NCBI GenBank assembly: GCA_028292075.1
Contig: JAQGNA010000114.1
Coordinates: forward strand, 1-5,490
Length of the DNA: 5,490 nucleotides
Direction of reading: 5' to 3'
DNA from: Rhodoferax sp.
GTDB taxonomy: Bacteria; Pseudomonadota; Gammaproteobacteria; Burkholderiales; Burkholderiaceae
The position numbers and the translations under genes are program-made. The notes below the pieces were generated by a model. The model did no database searches, was not told the DNA's origin, and worked only from the letters and a program-made list of their open reading frames with translations. Below are positions 1-5,179 of the stretch, in pieces. The number at the start of each line of letters is the position of its first letter. Position 1 is the first letter of the stretch.

Positions 1-229
1 CTACGAGGTGCACGACCCCTCGGCCTACCTCACGCCCGACGTCGTGGCCGACATCGGCGAGGCGGAGGTGACCCAGGTCGGCCCCGACCGTGTGCGCTTG
101 TCCGGCGTGCGCGGCCATGCCCGGCCGGCAACGCTGAAGGTCAACGTCTGCCATGCCACCGGCTGGTTCGCCGAAGGCGAGATCTCCTATTCCGGCGTGC
201 GTGCCGAAGCCCGGGCGCGGCTCTACGGC

Positions 230-232
230 TAA
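230..232 (+). other. In-frame TAA splitting the AtuA-family gene
   Basis: The TAA follows ARARLYG and is followed at once by GTG (233-235) in the same frame. Homologous-looking sequence resumes directly as VRDARLRGLG and then RVDLIGVASVF, so nothing appears deleted around the stop. The two readings are a point nonsense mutation or a TAA-GTG stop/restart junction producing two polypeptides. Confidence 0.8.
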
Positions 233-352
233 GTGCGGGACGCGCGCCTGCGCGGCCTGGGCCGGCTGCGTGTCGACCTGATCGGCGTGGCCAGTGTGTT
301 TGCCGACGACGGCGGTGGCTGGCTGGCCGCCACAGCCGCCAGCGATGCGCGG

Positions 353-397
353 AATGTTCGGGACGCCGGTGATTTTCGGGACGTGCGCGATGTGCGC
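353..397 (+). repeat. Degenerate 18-bp tandem repeat inside the AtuA-family gene
   Basis: Two successive 18-bp units (353-370 and 371-388) share the 9-mer TTCGGGACG at 357-365 and 375-383. They encode NVRDAG and DFRDVR and are followed by a half unit encoding DVR (389-397). The repeat keeps the frame and looks like a small internal duplication, probably in a surface loop before the conserved LRVA strand. Confidence 0.5.
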
Positions 398-578
398 CTG
401 CGGGTCGCCATGAACCATGCCGACCGCCAGAGCGCCGAGCGCCTGGTGCGCGAGGTCACGGCGCTCTACACCTGCGGCCCGGCCGGCGGCGGCGGCGTGC
501 GCACCGGACTGCGGCAGCGGCTCGGCACCGTCTCCTGCGCCATCGACCGGGGCCTGGTGCCGGCCAGCTTTCGTTTCG

Positions 579-584
579 TGGAGG
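579..584 (+). promoter_or_regulatory. Ribosome binding site for the AtuA-associated small protein
   Basis: TGGAGG lies 7 nt before the ATG at 592, inside the last codons of the AtuA-family frame. It supports the 592 start and translational coupling with the upstream frame. Confidence 0.65.
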
Positions 585-591
585 CGGCGCC

Positions 592-969
592 ATGAGCTTG
601 CTGGCCACTTCCGCACCCGGCGTGACCGTGCCGCTGTACCGGGCAGCGCACGGCCGCACCGGCGACAAGGGCAACCGCTCCAACATCAGCGTGATCGCCT
701 GGCACCCGGCGCTCTGGCCCTTGATGGTGGCGCAGATCACCGAAGAAGCCGTGTCGCGCCAATTCGCCTACCGCAAGCCGACCCGCGTGCAGCGCTACCT
801 GCTGCCGCAACTGCAGGCCATGAACTTCGTGCTCGACGATGTGCTGGACGGCGGCGTGAACGACGCGCTGAACCTCGACAGCCACGGCAAGGCGCTGTCG
901 TTCCTGCTGCTCGAACTGCCCTTGTCCGTGCCCGCTGACTTGCGCCATCACCTCGCCGGCCCCGACTGA
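592..969 (+). CDS. AtuA-associated small protein (AtuA ferredoxin-fold domain family)
   Basis: This 125-residue protein matches the small domain that is either fused to the C terminus of AtuA/DUF1446 proteins or encoded as a separate gene right after them. Visible signatures are HGRTGDKGNRSNISVIA at residues 20-36, the FAYRKPTRVQRYLLPQL helix region at about 58-74, and GGVNDALNLDSHGKALS at 87-103. There is no signal peptide, so it is probably cytosolic. I see no cysteine pattern for an iron-sulfur cluster; 'ferredoxin-like' refers to the fold, which I infer from the family. The ATG overlaps the stop of the preceding frame (ATGA at 592-595), implying translational coupling and a complex or shared reaction with the AtuA-type partner. 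That partner is interrupted here, so this protein may be stranded. The exact reaction is unknown. Confidence 0.85.
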   Translation: MSLLATSAPGVTVPLYRAAHGRTGDKGNRSNISVIAWHPALWPLMVAQITEEAVSRQFAYRKPTRVQRYLLPQLQAMNFVLDDVLDGGVNDALNLDSHGKALSFLLLELPLSVPADLRHHLAGPD

Positions 970-1026
970 TCGCCGAGCCTGCGCGCATCGTTCATTTCAC
1001 GCATTGCGATTTTTCAAACCAAGACT

Positions 1027-1035
1027 CAGGAGACA
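1027..1035 (+). promoter_or_regulatory. Ribosome binding site CAGGAGACA for the Bug/TctC gene
   Basis: AGGAG within CAGGAGACA sits about 9 nt before the ATG at 1042 and decides the start. The same 9-mer precedes the genes at 2249 and 5180. The 72-bp gap before this start (970-1041) shows no convincing hairpin or promoter boxes. Confidence 0.75.
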
Positions 1036-1041
1036 CAACCC

Positions 1042-2076
1042 ATGCCATACCGTTCGACCCGAAACCAGCTTTCTCCTTCCTCGGCGGCACGCGCTCAATC
1101 GAGCCGCCGCAGCATGCTCGCCGTGGCGCTGATGCTGGCCGCGGCGGCCACCGCCGTGGCCCCCGGCGCTGCACGGGCGCAGGCGTACCCCGCCAAGCCC
1201 ATCACGTTCGTGGTGCCGTTCGCCGCCGGCAGCGCCACCGACCAGTTCGCCCGCGCGCTCGGCCAGTCCATCACCGAGCAGACCAGGCAGGCCGTGGTGG
1301 TCGACAACAAGGGCGGCGCCAGCGGCATGATCGCGGCCCAGCAGGTGGCACGGGCCGCGCCCGACGGCTACACCGTGCTGATCACCACCAACACCACGCA
1401 TGCGGCGAACGAGCACCTGTACAAGAAGCTCTCCTACGACCCGGTGAAGGACTTCACACCGGTGACAGGTCTGGGCAAGGGCGGCCAGGTGCTGGTGGTG
1501 CGCGCCGACGCGCCCTACAAGAGCGTCGCCGACATCCTGGCCAAGGCACGGCAGACGCCGGGCAAGCTCAGCTTCGGCAGCGGCAGTTCATCGAGCCGGG
1601 TGGCCGGCGAGATGTTCAAGCAGATGAGCCATACCGAGATCCTGCACGTGCCGTACAAGAGCAATCCCAATGCGATCACCGACCTGCTCGGCGGCCAGAT
1701 CGACATGATGATCACCGACACCTCCACCGGGCTGCCGCAGGTCAAGGCGGGAAAGCTCCGCGCGCTGGGCATCTCGACCGCACAGCGCAACCCGCTGCTG
1801 CCTGAAGTGCCCACCATCGACGAGGCTGGCGTCAAGGGCTACGACATGGGCTACTGGTTCGCCGCCTATGCACCCGCCGGCACACCGCCCGCCGTGGTCG
1901 CCAGGCTGCGCGAGCTGCTGGTGGCCGGCACGCAGAGCGCCCCGGCCAAGAGCTTCTTCGATGGCAGCGGCTCGGTCGCCTGGACCACCACGCCGGAAGG
2001 CCTGGGCCAGTTCCAGGCCAGCGAAACCGCGAAGTGGGGCCGCGTGATCAAGGCGGCCGGCATCGAAGCCGAGTAG
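1042..2076 (+). CDS. Bug/TctC-family periplasmic tricarboxylate-transporter substrate-binding protein
   Basis: This 344-residue exported protein belongs to the Bug (TctC-like) family, which captures small organic acids or related ligands in the periplasm for tripartite tricarboxylate transporters. The N terminus has a basic stretch (SSRR at 20-23), a hydrophobic core at about 25-40 and a likely signal peptidase I site after ARA at 44-46. The twin arginine is only loosely Tat-like. Family blocks are PITFVVPFAAGSATDQFAR (53-71, first ligand-binding loop with Asp67), VVDNKGGASGMIAAQQVAR (86-104), PDGYT (107-111) and DLLGGQIDMMITD (214-226). About 298 residues remain after cleavage, the usual size. 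No TctA or TctB membrane gene is present in the window, which is common because Bug proteins are hugely expanded in Burkholderiales. The ligand is unknown. A later start at Met25 is possible but lacks a ribosome binding site as good as the one before 1042. Confidence 0.93.
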   Translation: MPYRSTRNQLSPSSAARAQSSRRSMLAVALMLAAAATAVAPGAARAQAYPAKPITFVVPFAAGSATDQFARALGQSITEQTRQAVVVDNKGGASGMIAAQQVARAAPDGYTVLITTNTTHAANEHLYKKLSYDPVKDFTPVTGLGKGGQVLVVRADAPYKSVADILAKARQTPGKLSFGSGSSSSRVAGEMFKQMSHTEILHVPYKSNPNAITDLLGGQIDMMITDTSTGLPQVKAGKLRALGISTAQRNPLLPEVPTIDEAGVKGYDMGYWFAAYAPAGTPPAVVARLRELLVAGTQSAPAKSFFDGSGSVAWTTTPEGLGQFQASETAKWGRVIKAAGIEAE

Positions 2077-2102
2077 GCCCCCATCACCTCGCCGTCGCCG
2101 CC

Positions 2103-2126
2103 GCCGTCGCCGGTTGTCGCGACGGC
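2103..2126 (+). terminator. GC-rich hairpin downstream of the Bug/TctC gene
   Basis: GCCGTCGC (2103-2110) and GCGACGGC (2119-2126) form a perfect 8-bp stem with an 8-nt loop, starting 27 nt after the stop codon. There is no T tract, so it is not a classical intrinsic terminator. It may block 3' exonucleases or aid termination weakly. In DNA this GC-rich, chance formation is possible. Confidence 0.3.
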
Positions 2127-2189
2127 ACCCGTGCACGGCACAGCGCGCGGCGCCCACCCATGGGCACCGCGGCGGGAGCCTGCACGCAC

Positions 2190-2222
2190 CGTGTTCCCAG
2201 CGTGTTCCGACCGTGTTTCACC
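2190..2222 (+). repeat. Three contiguous 11-bp direct repeats upstream of the hydrolase gene
   Basis: The units are CGTGTTCCCAG (2190-2200), CGTGTTCCGAC (2201-2211) and CGTGTTTCACC (2212-2222). Each begins with CGTGTT, and the period is exactly 11 bp, about one helical turn, so the units face the same side of the DNA. They end 26 nt before the ATG at 2249. The position suits a regulator-binding array or an element of the mRNA leader. Function is inference; the repeat itself is directly visible. Confidence 0.55.
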
Positions 2223-2235
2223 AAAACCATCCAAG

Positions 2236-2244
2236 CAGGAGACA
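2236..2244 (+). promoter_or_regulatory. Ribosome binding site CAGGAGACA that fixes the hydrolase start
   Basis: The frame is open upstream to a possible start at 2114. AGGAG within this 9-mer lies about 7 nt before the ATG at 2249, and a lipoprotein signal peptide begins exactly there. This supports 2249 and rejects the longer reading. Confidence 0.8.
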
Positions 2245-2248
2245 AACC

Positions 2249-4390
2249 ATGAGATCCAAGACCACCGTATCGACCCTGGCCTTCGCGGCCGCACTTGCCG
2301 CACTTGCCGGACTTCCCGCCTGCGGAGGCGGGGGAGGGGGAGGAGGGGGCGCCGCCATCACACCGGCGCTGAAGCTCAACATCACCGCCACCGAAGACTT
2401 CGCCGGCAGCTACGGCAGCGTCGGGGCCTACGAGAAAGTCACGGGCACGCTCTCGGGCGAGGTCGACCCCAAGGACGCGAAGAACGCCATCGTCCAGGAC
2501 CTGGCACTGGCCCCCGTCAACGCGCGCGGCATGGTCGAATACCAGGCCGACTTCGTCATGATCAAGCCGAAAGACATGAGCAAGGCCAGCGGCGTGCTGC
2601 GCTACGACGCGCCCAACCGAGGCAACATCCTGACCATGGTCAACCCGGCCGCCACCCCGAGCGACGCCGTTTTTCTGGAGCGTGGCTACGTCATGCTGTA
2701 TGCGGCCTGGCAGGGCGATGTGCCCAAGAGCTCGCCAGCCCGCCTCACCGTGACGGTGCCGGTGGCAAAGAACCCCGACGGCTCGTCCATCACCGGCCCC
2801 TACCGCAGCGAACTGATTCCGCAGGCCGCGACACCGGTGATGACTTTGCCGGGCGGCGTCTTCAACGGCAGCATGATTCCCTACGCGCCGGCCAGCCTGG
2901 ACAACACGCTGCCCGGCTACAGCCTCACCCGCCGCATCAACGACACCGACCCGCGGGTCGCCATTCCGGCCAGCGACTGGAAGTTTGCCGACTGCAACGC
3001 CACCACCAACGTGTTCCCCGGCACGGCCGACGGCGGCAAGATCTGCCTGAAAGGCGGCTTCGATCCGGCCTACCTTTACGAAGTGGTCTACGTGGCGAAA
3101 GACCCAAAGGTGATGGGCGTGGGCCTTGCGGCATTGAGGGACACGGTGAGCTTCTTCCGGAAGGCCAGCGTCGACGCCTCGGGCACCGCCAATCCGCTGG
3201 CGGGCCGCATCACCAGCGTGATCGGGCAGGGCACCTCGCAGTCGGGCAACGCGATGAAGACCTTCCTGCACCTTGGCTTCAACCAGGCGCTGGACGGCGG
3301 CAAGGTGTTTGACGGCCTCTATGCCCACGTGGCGGCGCGCCAGACCAATGTCAACACCCGTTTCGCCGTGCCCGGCGGCGGTGGCGCCATCCGCACCGAC
3401 CACACCGCCTTCGGCCAGACCGCTCCGCGGGCGCTCGACAAGGACTATGTCGACCCTCTCACCGGCCGCAAGGGCGGCGTGATGACGCGCTGCGCCGCCA
3501 CCGCCACCTGCCCGAAGTTCTTTCTGGGCTTGTCGGGCACGGAGTTCTGGCAGCTGCAGGGCTCGCCGGTGCTGACCAACGCCGCCGGCACGGCCGACCT
3601 GGCGCAGCCCGAGAACGCCCGCATCTACTACTACAGCAGCACCCAGCACGGCGGCAACGGCGGCACTGCGAGCATCGGCTACAACCCGGTGGCCAACGTC
3701 TACCCGACCGGCACCGTGGCCCACCACACCGACACCTTTCGCGCGTTGTTCATCGCGCTGGAGGACTGGGTCGTGCGCAACACGCCGCCGCCCGCCAGTC
3801 AGGTGCCGCGCATCGCGGACGGTACGCTGGTGCGGCCGGCGCAGGTGGCTTATCCAACCATGAAAGGCCTGACCTGGGGTGTGCCCGGTGCCACCGGCGT
3901 GCAGACGCCCATTCCGGCATTCAACTACCTTGCGCGCTACAACAACTACGCGGTGCTCGACTTCGGGCCGCAGTTCATCCCGCAGGATGAATCCGGCATT
4001 GCCAGCATCTTGCCGCCGGCGGTGGGCGCCGAATACGCCATCCTGGTGCCGCAGGTGGACGCGTCGACCGGCCTCACGCGGTCCGGCATCCGCGGCGTGG
4101 AAGTGCAGGCGCCGCTGGGCACCAGCATCGAGTTCAACTACGTGGCCACGCCAGGCATCGTCGACCTCACCAGCCTCACGGGCAGCTTCATCCCCTTTCA
4201 CAAGACCGAGGCCGCCCGGCTGGCCGCTGGCGACACCCGCCCATCGCTCGAATCGCTGTACGGCAACCAGGCCGGCTACGTGGCCAGTGTGACGACCGCG
4301 GCCAGCAGCCTGGTGGGCCAGCGCTTCCTGCTGCAGCGCGATGCCGACCTGCGCGTGCGGCAGGCGGCCAGCGCGGCGATCCTGCCGTAG
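2249..4390 (+). CDS. Putative lipoprotein, alpha/beta hydrolase domain-containing (Abhydrolase_10 type)
   Basis: This 713-residue protein begins with a lipoprotein signal: basic start (RSK), hydrophobic core at about 7-22 and lipobox LPAC ending at Cys25. Nine glycines follow (26-34). Gly at +2 would favour outer-membrane sorting under the E. coli Lol rule. The body matches the large alpha/beta hydrolase family annotated as Abhydrolase_10. The block at 275-305 contains YEVVYVAKDP then GVGLAALRDTVSFFRK. The nucleophile elbow is GTSQSGN (328-334), with Ser330 the likely nucleophile, and the likely catalytic His467 lies in STQHGG. The acid residue is not assigned. Members are presumed ester or related hydrolases, mostly uncharacterised. 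Asn334 stands where I recall arginine being common in the family. The flanking gaps (172 and 281 bp) suggest an independent transcription unit. The hydrolase family call is good; the substrate is unknown. Confidence 0.85.
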   Translation: MRSKTTVSTLAFAAALAALAGLPACGGGGGGGGGAAITPALKLNITATEDFAGSYGSVGAYEKVTGTLSGEVDPKDAKNAIVQDLALAPVNARGMVEYQADFVMIKPKDMSKASGVLRYDAPNRGNILTMVNPAATPSDAVFLERGYVMLYAAWQGDVPKSSPARLTVTVPVAKNPDGSSITGPYRSELIPQAATPVMTLPGGVFNGSMIPYAPASLDNTLPGYSLTRRINDTDPRVAIPASDWKFADCNATTNVFPGTADGGKICLKGGFDPAYLYEVVYVAKDPKVMGVGLAALRDTVSFFRKASVDASGTANPLAGRITSVIGQGTSQSGNAMKTFLHLGFNQALDGGKVFDGLYAHVAARQTNVNTRFAVPGGGGAIRTDHTAFGQTAPRALDKDYVDPLTGRKGGVMTRCAATATCPKFFLGLSGTEFWQLQGSPVLTNAAGTADLAQPENARIYYYSSTQHGGNGGTASIGYNPVANVYPTGTVAHHTDTFRALFIALEDWVVRNTPPPASQVPRIADGTLVRPAQVAYPTMKGLTWGVPGATGVQTPIPAFNYLARYNNYAVLDFGPQFIPQDESGIASILPPAVGAEYAILVPQVDASTGLTRSGIRGVEVQAPLGTSIEFNYVATPGIVDLTSLTGSFIPFHKTEAARLAAGDTRPSLESLYGNQAGYVASVTTAASSLVGQRFLLQRDADLRVRQAASAAILP
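2324..2349 (+). repeat. G-rich low-complexity tract encoding a nine-glycine linker
   Basis: The coding strand carries three G5 runs (2330-2334, 2336-2340, 2345-2349) plus shorter GG pairs, encoding Gly26-34 right after the lipidated Cys25. Seven of the nine glycine codons are GGA or GGG, although GGC dominates elsewhere in the gene. The tract is prone to replication slippage. Polyglycine after the lipobox cysteine occurs in many Burkholderiales lipoproteins and probably acts as a flexible tether. Confidence 0.7.
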
Positions 4391-4400
4391 GGCGTGTTGC

Positions 4401-4425
4401 GCCCGGCTTCGCTGTGCGGCCGGGC
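4401..4425 (+). terminator. GC hairpin just after the hydrolase stop codon
   Basis: GCCCGGC (4401-4407) pairs perfectly with GCCGGGC (4419-4425) across an 11-nt loop, starting 10 nt after the TAG. There is no T tract, so intrinsic termination would be weak. It overlaps, and so excludes, the hairpin at 4422-4448. Confidence 0.35.
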
Positions 4426-4448
4426 AGCGCCTGCCGCCATCGCTGCCC
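4422..4448 (+). terminator. Alternative hairpin downstream of the hydrolase gene
   Basis: GGGCAGCG (4422-4429) pairs perfectly with CGCTGCCC (4441-4448) across an 11-nt loop. It shares bases 4422-4425 with the preceding hairpin, so the two structures are mutually exclusive. A transcript-end or mRNA-stability role is plausible. No T tract follows. Confidence 0.3.
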
Positions 4449-4505
4449 CGGTCGTCAGCGATGCAAGGGACGCGCGGGTGCGGGCACGATCGCGCGGCCG
4501 CTGTG

Positions 4506-4529
4506 GTTTTAGCCGAGGCGTGTTAAAAC
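4506..4529. promoter_or_regulatory. GTTTTA-N12-TAAAAC dyad upstream of the Mo-hydroxylase genes
   Basis: GTTTTA (4506-4511) and TAAAAC (4524-4529) are perfect inverted half-sites in an AT-richer patch within very GC-rich DNA, about 145 bp before the small-subunit ATG. It resembles a dimeric regulator site; the regulator is unknown. Confidence 0.35.
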
Positions 4530-4531
4530 TC

Positions 4532-4577
4532 GCGGGCACCGCCCGCAAGGCTGCCTTTGCCGAAGGCCGCAGGCAGC
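4532..4577 (+). other. Pair of adjacent inverted repeats in the gap before the Mo-hydroxylase genes
   Basis: GCGGGC (4532-4537) and GCCCGC (4541-4546) form a 6-bp stem with a 3-nt loop. Immediately after, GCTGCCT (4550-4556) and AGGCAGC (4571-4577) form a 7-bp stem, with a small inner GCC-GAA-GGC helix (4559-4567). If transcribed, these would fold as two tandem hairpins ahead of the dyad at 4585. No T tract follows. Their role is unknown. Confidence 0.35.
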
Positions 4578-4584
4578 ATGTCGC

Positions 4585-4602
4585 ACTAGGGTTTTGCCTA
4601 GT
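4585..4602. promoter_or_regulatory. ACTAGG-N6-CCTAGT operator-like palindrome
   Basis: ACTAGGGTTTTGCCTAGT is a perfect 6-bp inverted repeat around GTTTTG, centred about 78 bp before the small-subunit ATG. CTAG is generally rare in proteobacterial DNA and appears here in both arms, so chance is less likely than for the GC hairpins nearby. This is a good candidate operator for the Mo-hydroxylase operon. I could not identify convincing -35/-10 boxes, and the regulator is not known. Confidence 0.5.
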
Positions 4603-4671
4603 CGGTAGGCCATGGACGGGTTCAACAATGGCCGCAGCGTTCAAGTTCACCCCACAGATGGAGACTCTCCC

Positions 4672-5145
4672 ATGCAGGTTCAACTCACGGTCAATGGCAA
4701 GGCGGCCACCGTCGACTGTTCACCCAACACCTTTTTGGTCACCGCGATCCGCGAGCACCTGAAGCTCACCGGTACCCACGTGGGCTGCGACACCGCGCAG
4801 TGCGGAGCCTGCACCGTCATCATGAACGGCCGCGCCATCAAGTCATGCAACGTGCTGGCCGCTCAGGTACCGGGCGCCGAAATCACCACCATCGAGGGCC
4901 TGGCCCAGCCGGACGGCACCATGCACCCCATGCAGGCCGCTTTCAAGGACTGCCATGGACTGCAATGCGGCTTCTGCACCACGGGCATGGTCATGAGCGC
5001 CGTCGATCTGTGCAAGCACCACCCCACGGCCAGCGAGACCGAGATCCGCGAACTGCTCGAAGGCAACCTGTGCCGCTGCACTGGCTACCAGAACATCGTC
5101 AAGGCGGTGAAGCAGGGTGCCGTGGCCATGGCCGCGGGCGGCTGA
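4672..5145 (+). CDS. (2Fe-2S)-binding small subunit of a CO dehydrogenase/xanthine dehydrogenase-family Mo hydroxylase (CoxS-like)
   Basis: This 157-residue protein has the full small-subunit architecture. An N-terminal plant-ferredoxin-like domain carries cysteines 39, 44, 47 and 59 ([12 protein letters not shown], then SC). A C-terminal helical domain carries cysteines 99, 102, 134 and 136 ([12 protein letters not shown], then [11 protein letters not shown]). It would pass electrons from the molybdenum site of the large subunit to an acceptor, in the cytosol. Gln98 beside Cys99 is the position that contacts the molybdopterin cofactor in the family. The start at 4672 is preferred over the upstream in-frame ATG at 4612 because GGAGA (4660-4664) precedes it by 7 nt and because family members begin close to the MQVQLTVNG strand. 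The large subunit follows after 34 nt. Dyads upstream suggest a promoter in the preceding gap. True CO oxidation is unproven; isoquinoline, nicotinate or aldehyde-type substrates are equally possible. Confidence 0.95.
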   Translation: MQVQLTVNGKAATVDCSPNTFLVTAIREHLKLTGTHVGCDTAQCGACTVIMNGRAIKSCNVLAAQVPGAEITTIEGLAQPDGTMHPMQAAFKDCHGLQCGFCTTGMVMSAVDLCKHHPTASETEIRELLEGNLCRCTGYQNIVKAVKQGAVAMAAGG

Positions 5146-5166
5146 AGCGCCGTTAAAAAAATCAAT

Positions 5167-5175
5167 CAGGAGACA
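5167..5175 (+). promoter_or_regulatory. Ribosome binding site CAGGAGACA for the large subunit
   Basis: AGGAG within this 9-mer lies about 7 nt before the ATG at 5180, after an A-rich stretch (5154-5161) in the 34-nt gap. No hairpin separates it from the small-subunit gene, which supports co-transcription. Confidence 0.75.
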
Positions 5176-5179
5176 GACC

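Larger units (their letters stand above)
1..595 (+). pseudogene. AtuA-family (DUF1446) protein, 3' part, interrupted by an in-frame stop
   Basis: The frame is open from the left edge, so the start codon lies outside the window. The first segment, up to the TAA at 230-232, reads into family-typical sequence: HDPSAYLTPDVVADI, then TLKVNVCHATGWFAEGEISY. In exactly the same frame after the TAA, the second segment (233-592) carries RVDLIGVASVF, ALYTCGPAGGGGVRT and a closing SFRFVE, which are the usual C-terminal blocks of AtuA/DUF1446 proteins. No frameshift is needed, so one codon, perhaps originally GAA or CAA, appears to have become TAA. AtuA is named after acyclic terpene utilisation in Pseudomonas; its biochemical role is poorly defined, and here the true pathway is unknown. 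Alternatively, the second segment could be translated separately from the GTG at 233, directly after the stop, but no good Shine-Dalgarno precedes it. A sequencing error is also possible. Family assignment is strong; inactivation is less certain. Confidence 0.75.

Noticed and set aside
417..951. Long alternative frames on both strands across the AtuA pair
   Set aside because: They overlap two frames with clear family motifs and have the composition of out-of-frame GC-rich DNA.
2129..2138. CCGTGCACGG palindrome after the Bug/TctC gene
   Set aside because: A single 10-bp palindrome is expected by chance in GC-rich DNA and has no supporting context.
2114..2248. Upstream extension of the hydrolase frame starting at 2114
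   Set aside because: The extra residues have no family resemblance and would bury the signal peptide. The ribosome binding site at 2236-2244 and the lipobox fit the 2249 start.
2291..2308. Tandem 9-bp repeat GCACTTGCC in the lipoprotein signal sequence
   Set aside because: It encodes the Ala-Leu-Ala pattern of a signal-peptide hydrophobic core, where short repeats are ordinary.
2131..3312. A 393-codon + strand frame overlapping the hydrolase gene
   Set aside because: It is Arg/Gly/His-rich and motif-free, an out-of-frame shadow of the hydrolase codons.
2084..4201. A 705-codon open frame on the minus strand opposite the hydrolase gene
   Set aside because: It is the mirror of a GC-rich coding strand. 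Its translation is rich in Arg, Ala, Gly, Val and His without a recognisable domain, while the + strand frame has a ribosome binding site, a lipoprotein signal and family motifs.
4612..4671. Longer start for the (2Fe-2S) subunit
   Set aside because: There is no good ribosome binding site before 4612, and the added residues are not part of the family's usual N terminus. GGAGA at 4660-4664 supports 4672.
4394..4762. A 122-codon + strand frame across the gap before the small subunit
   Set aside because: It has no ribosome binding site and no recognisable domain, it overlaps the real small-subunit start in another frame, and the region instead holds several dyads.
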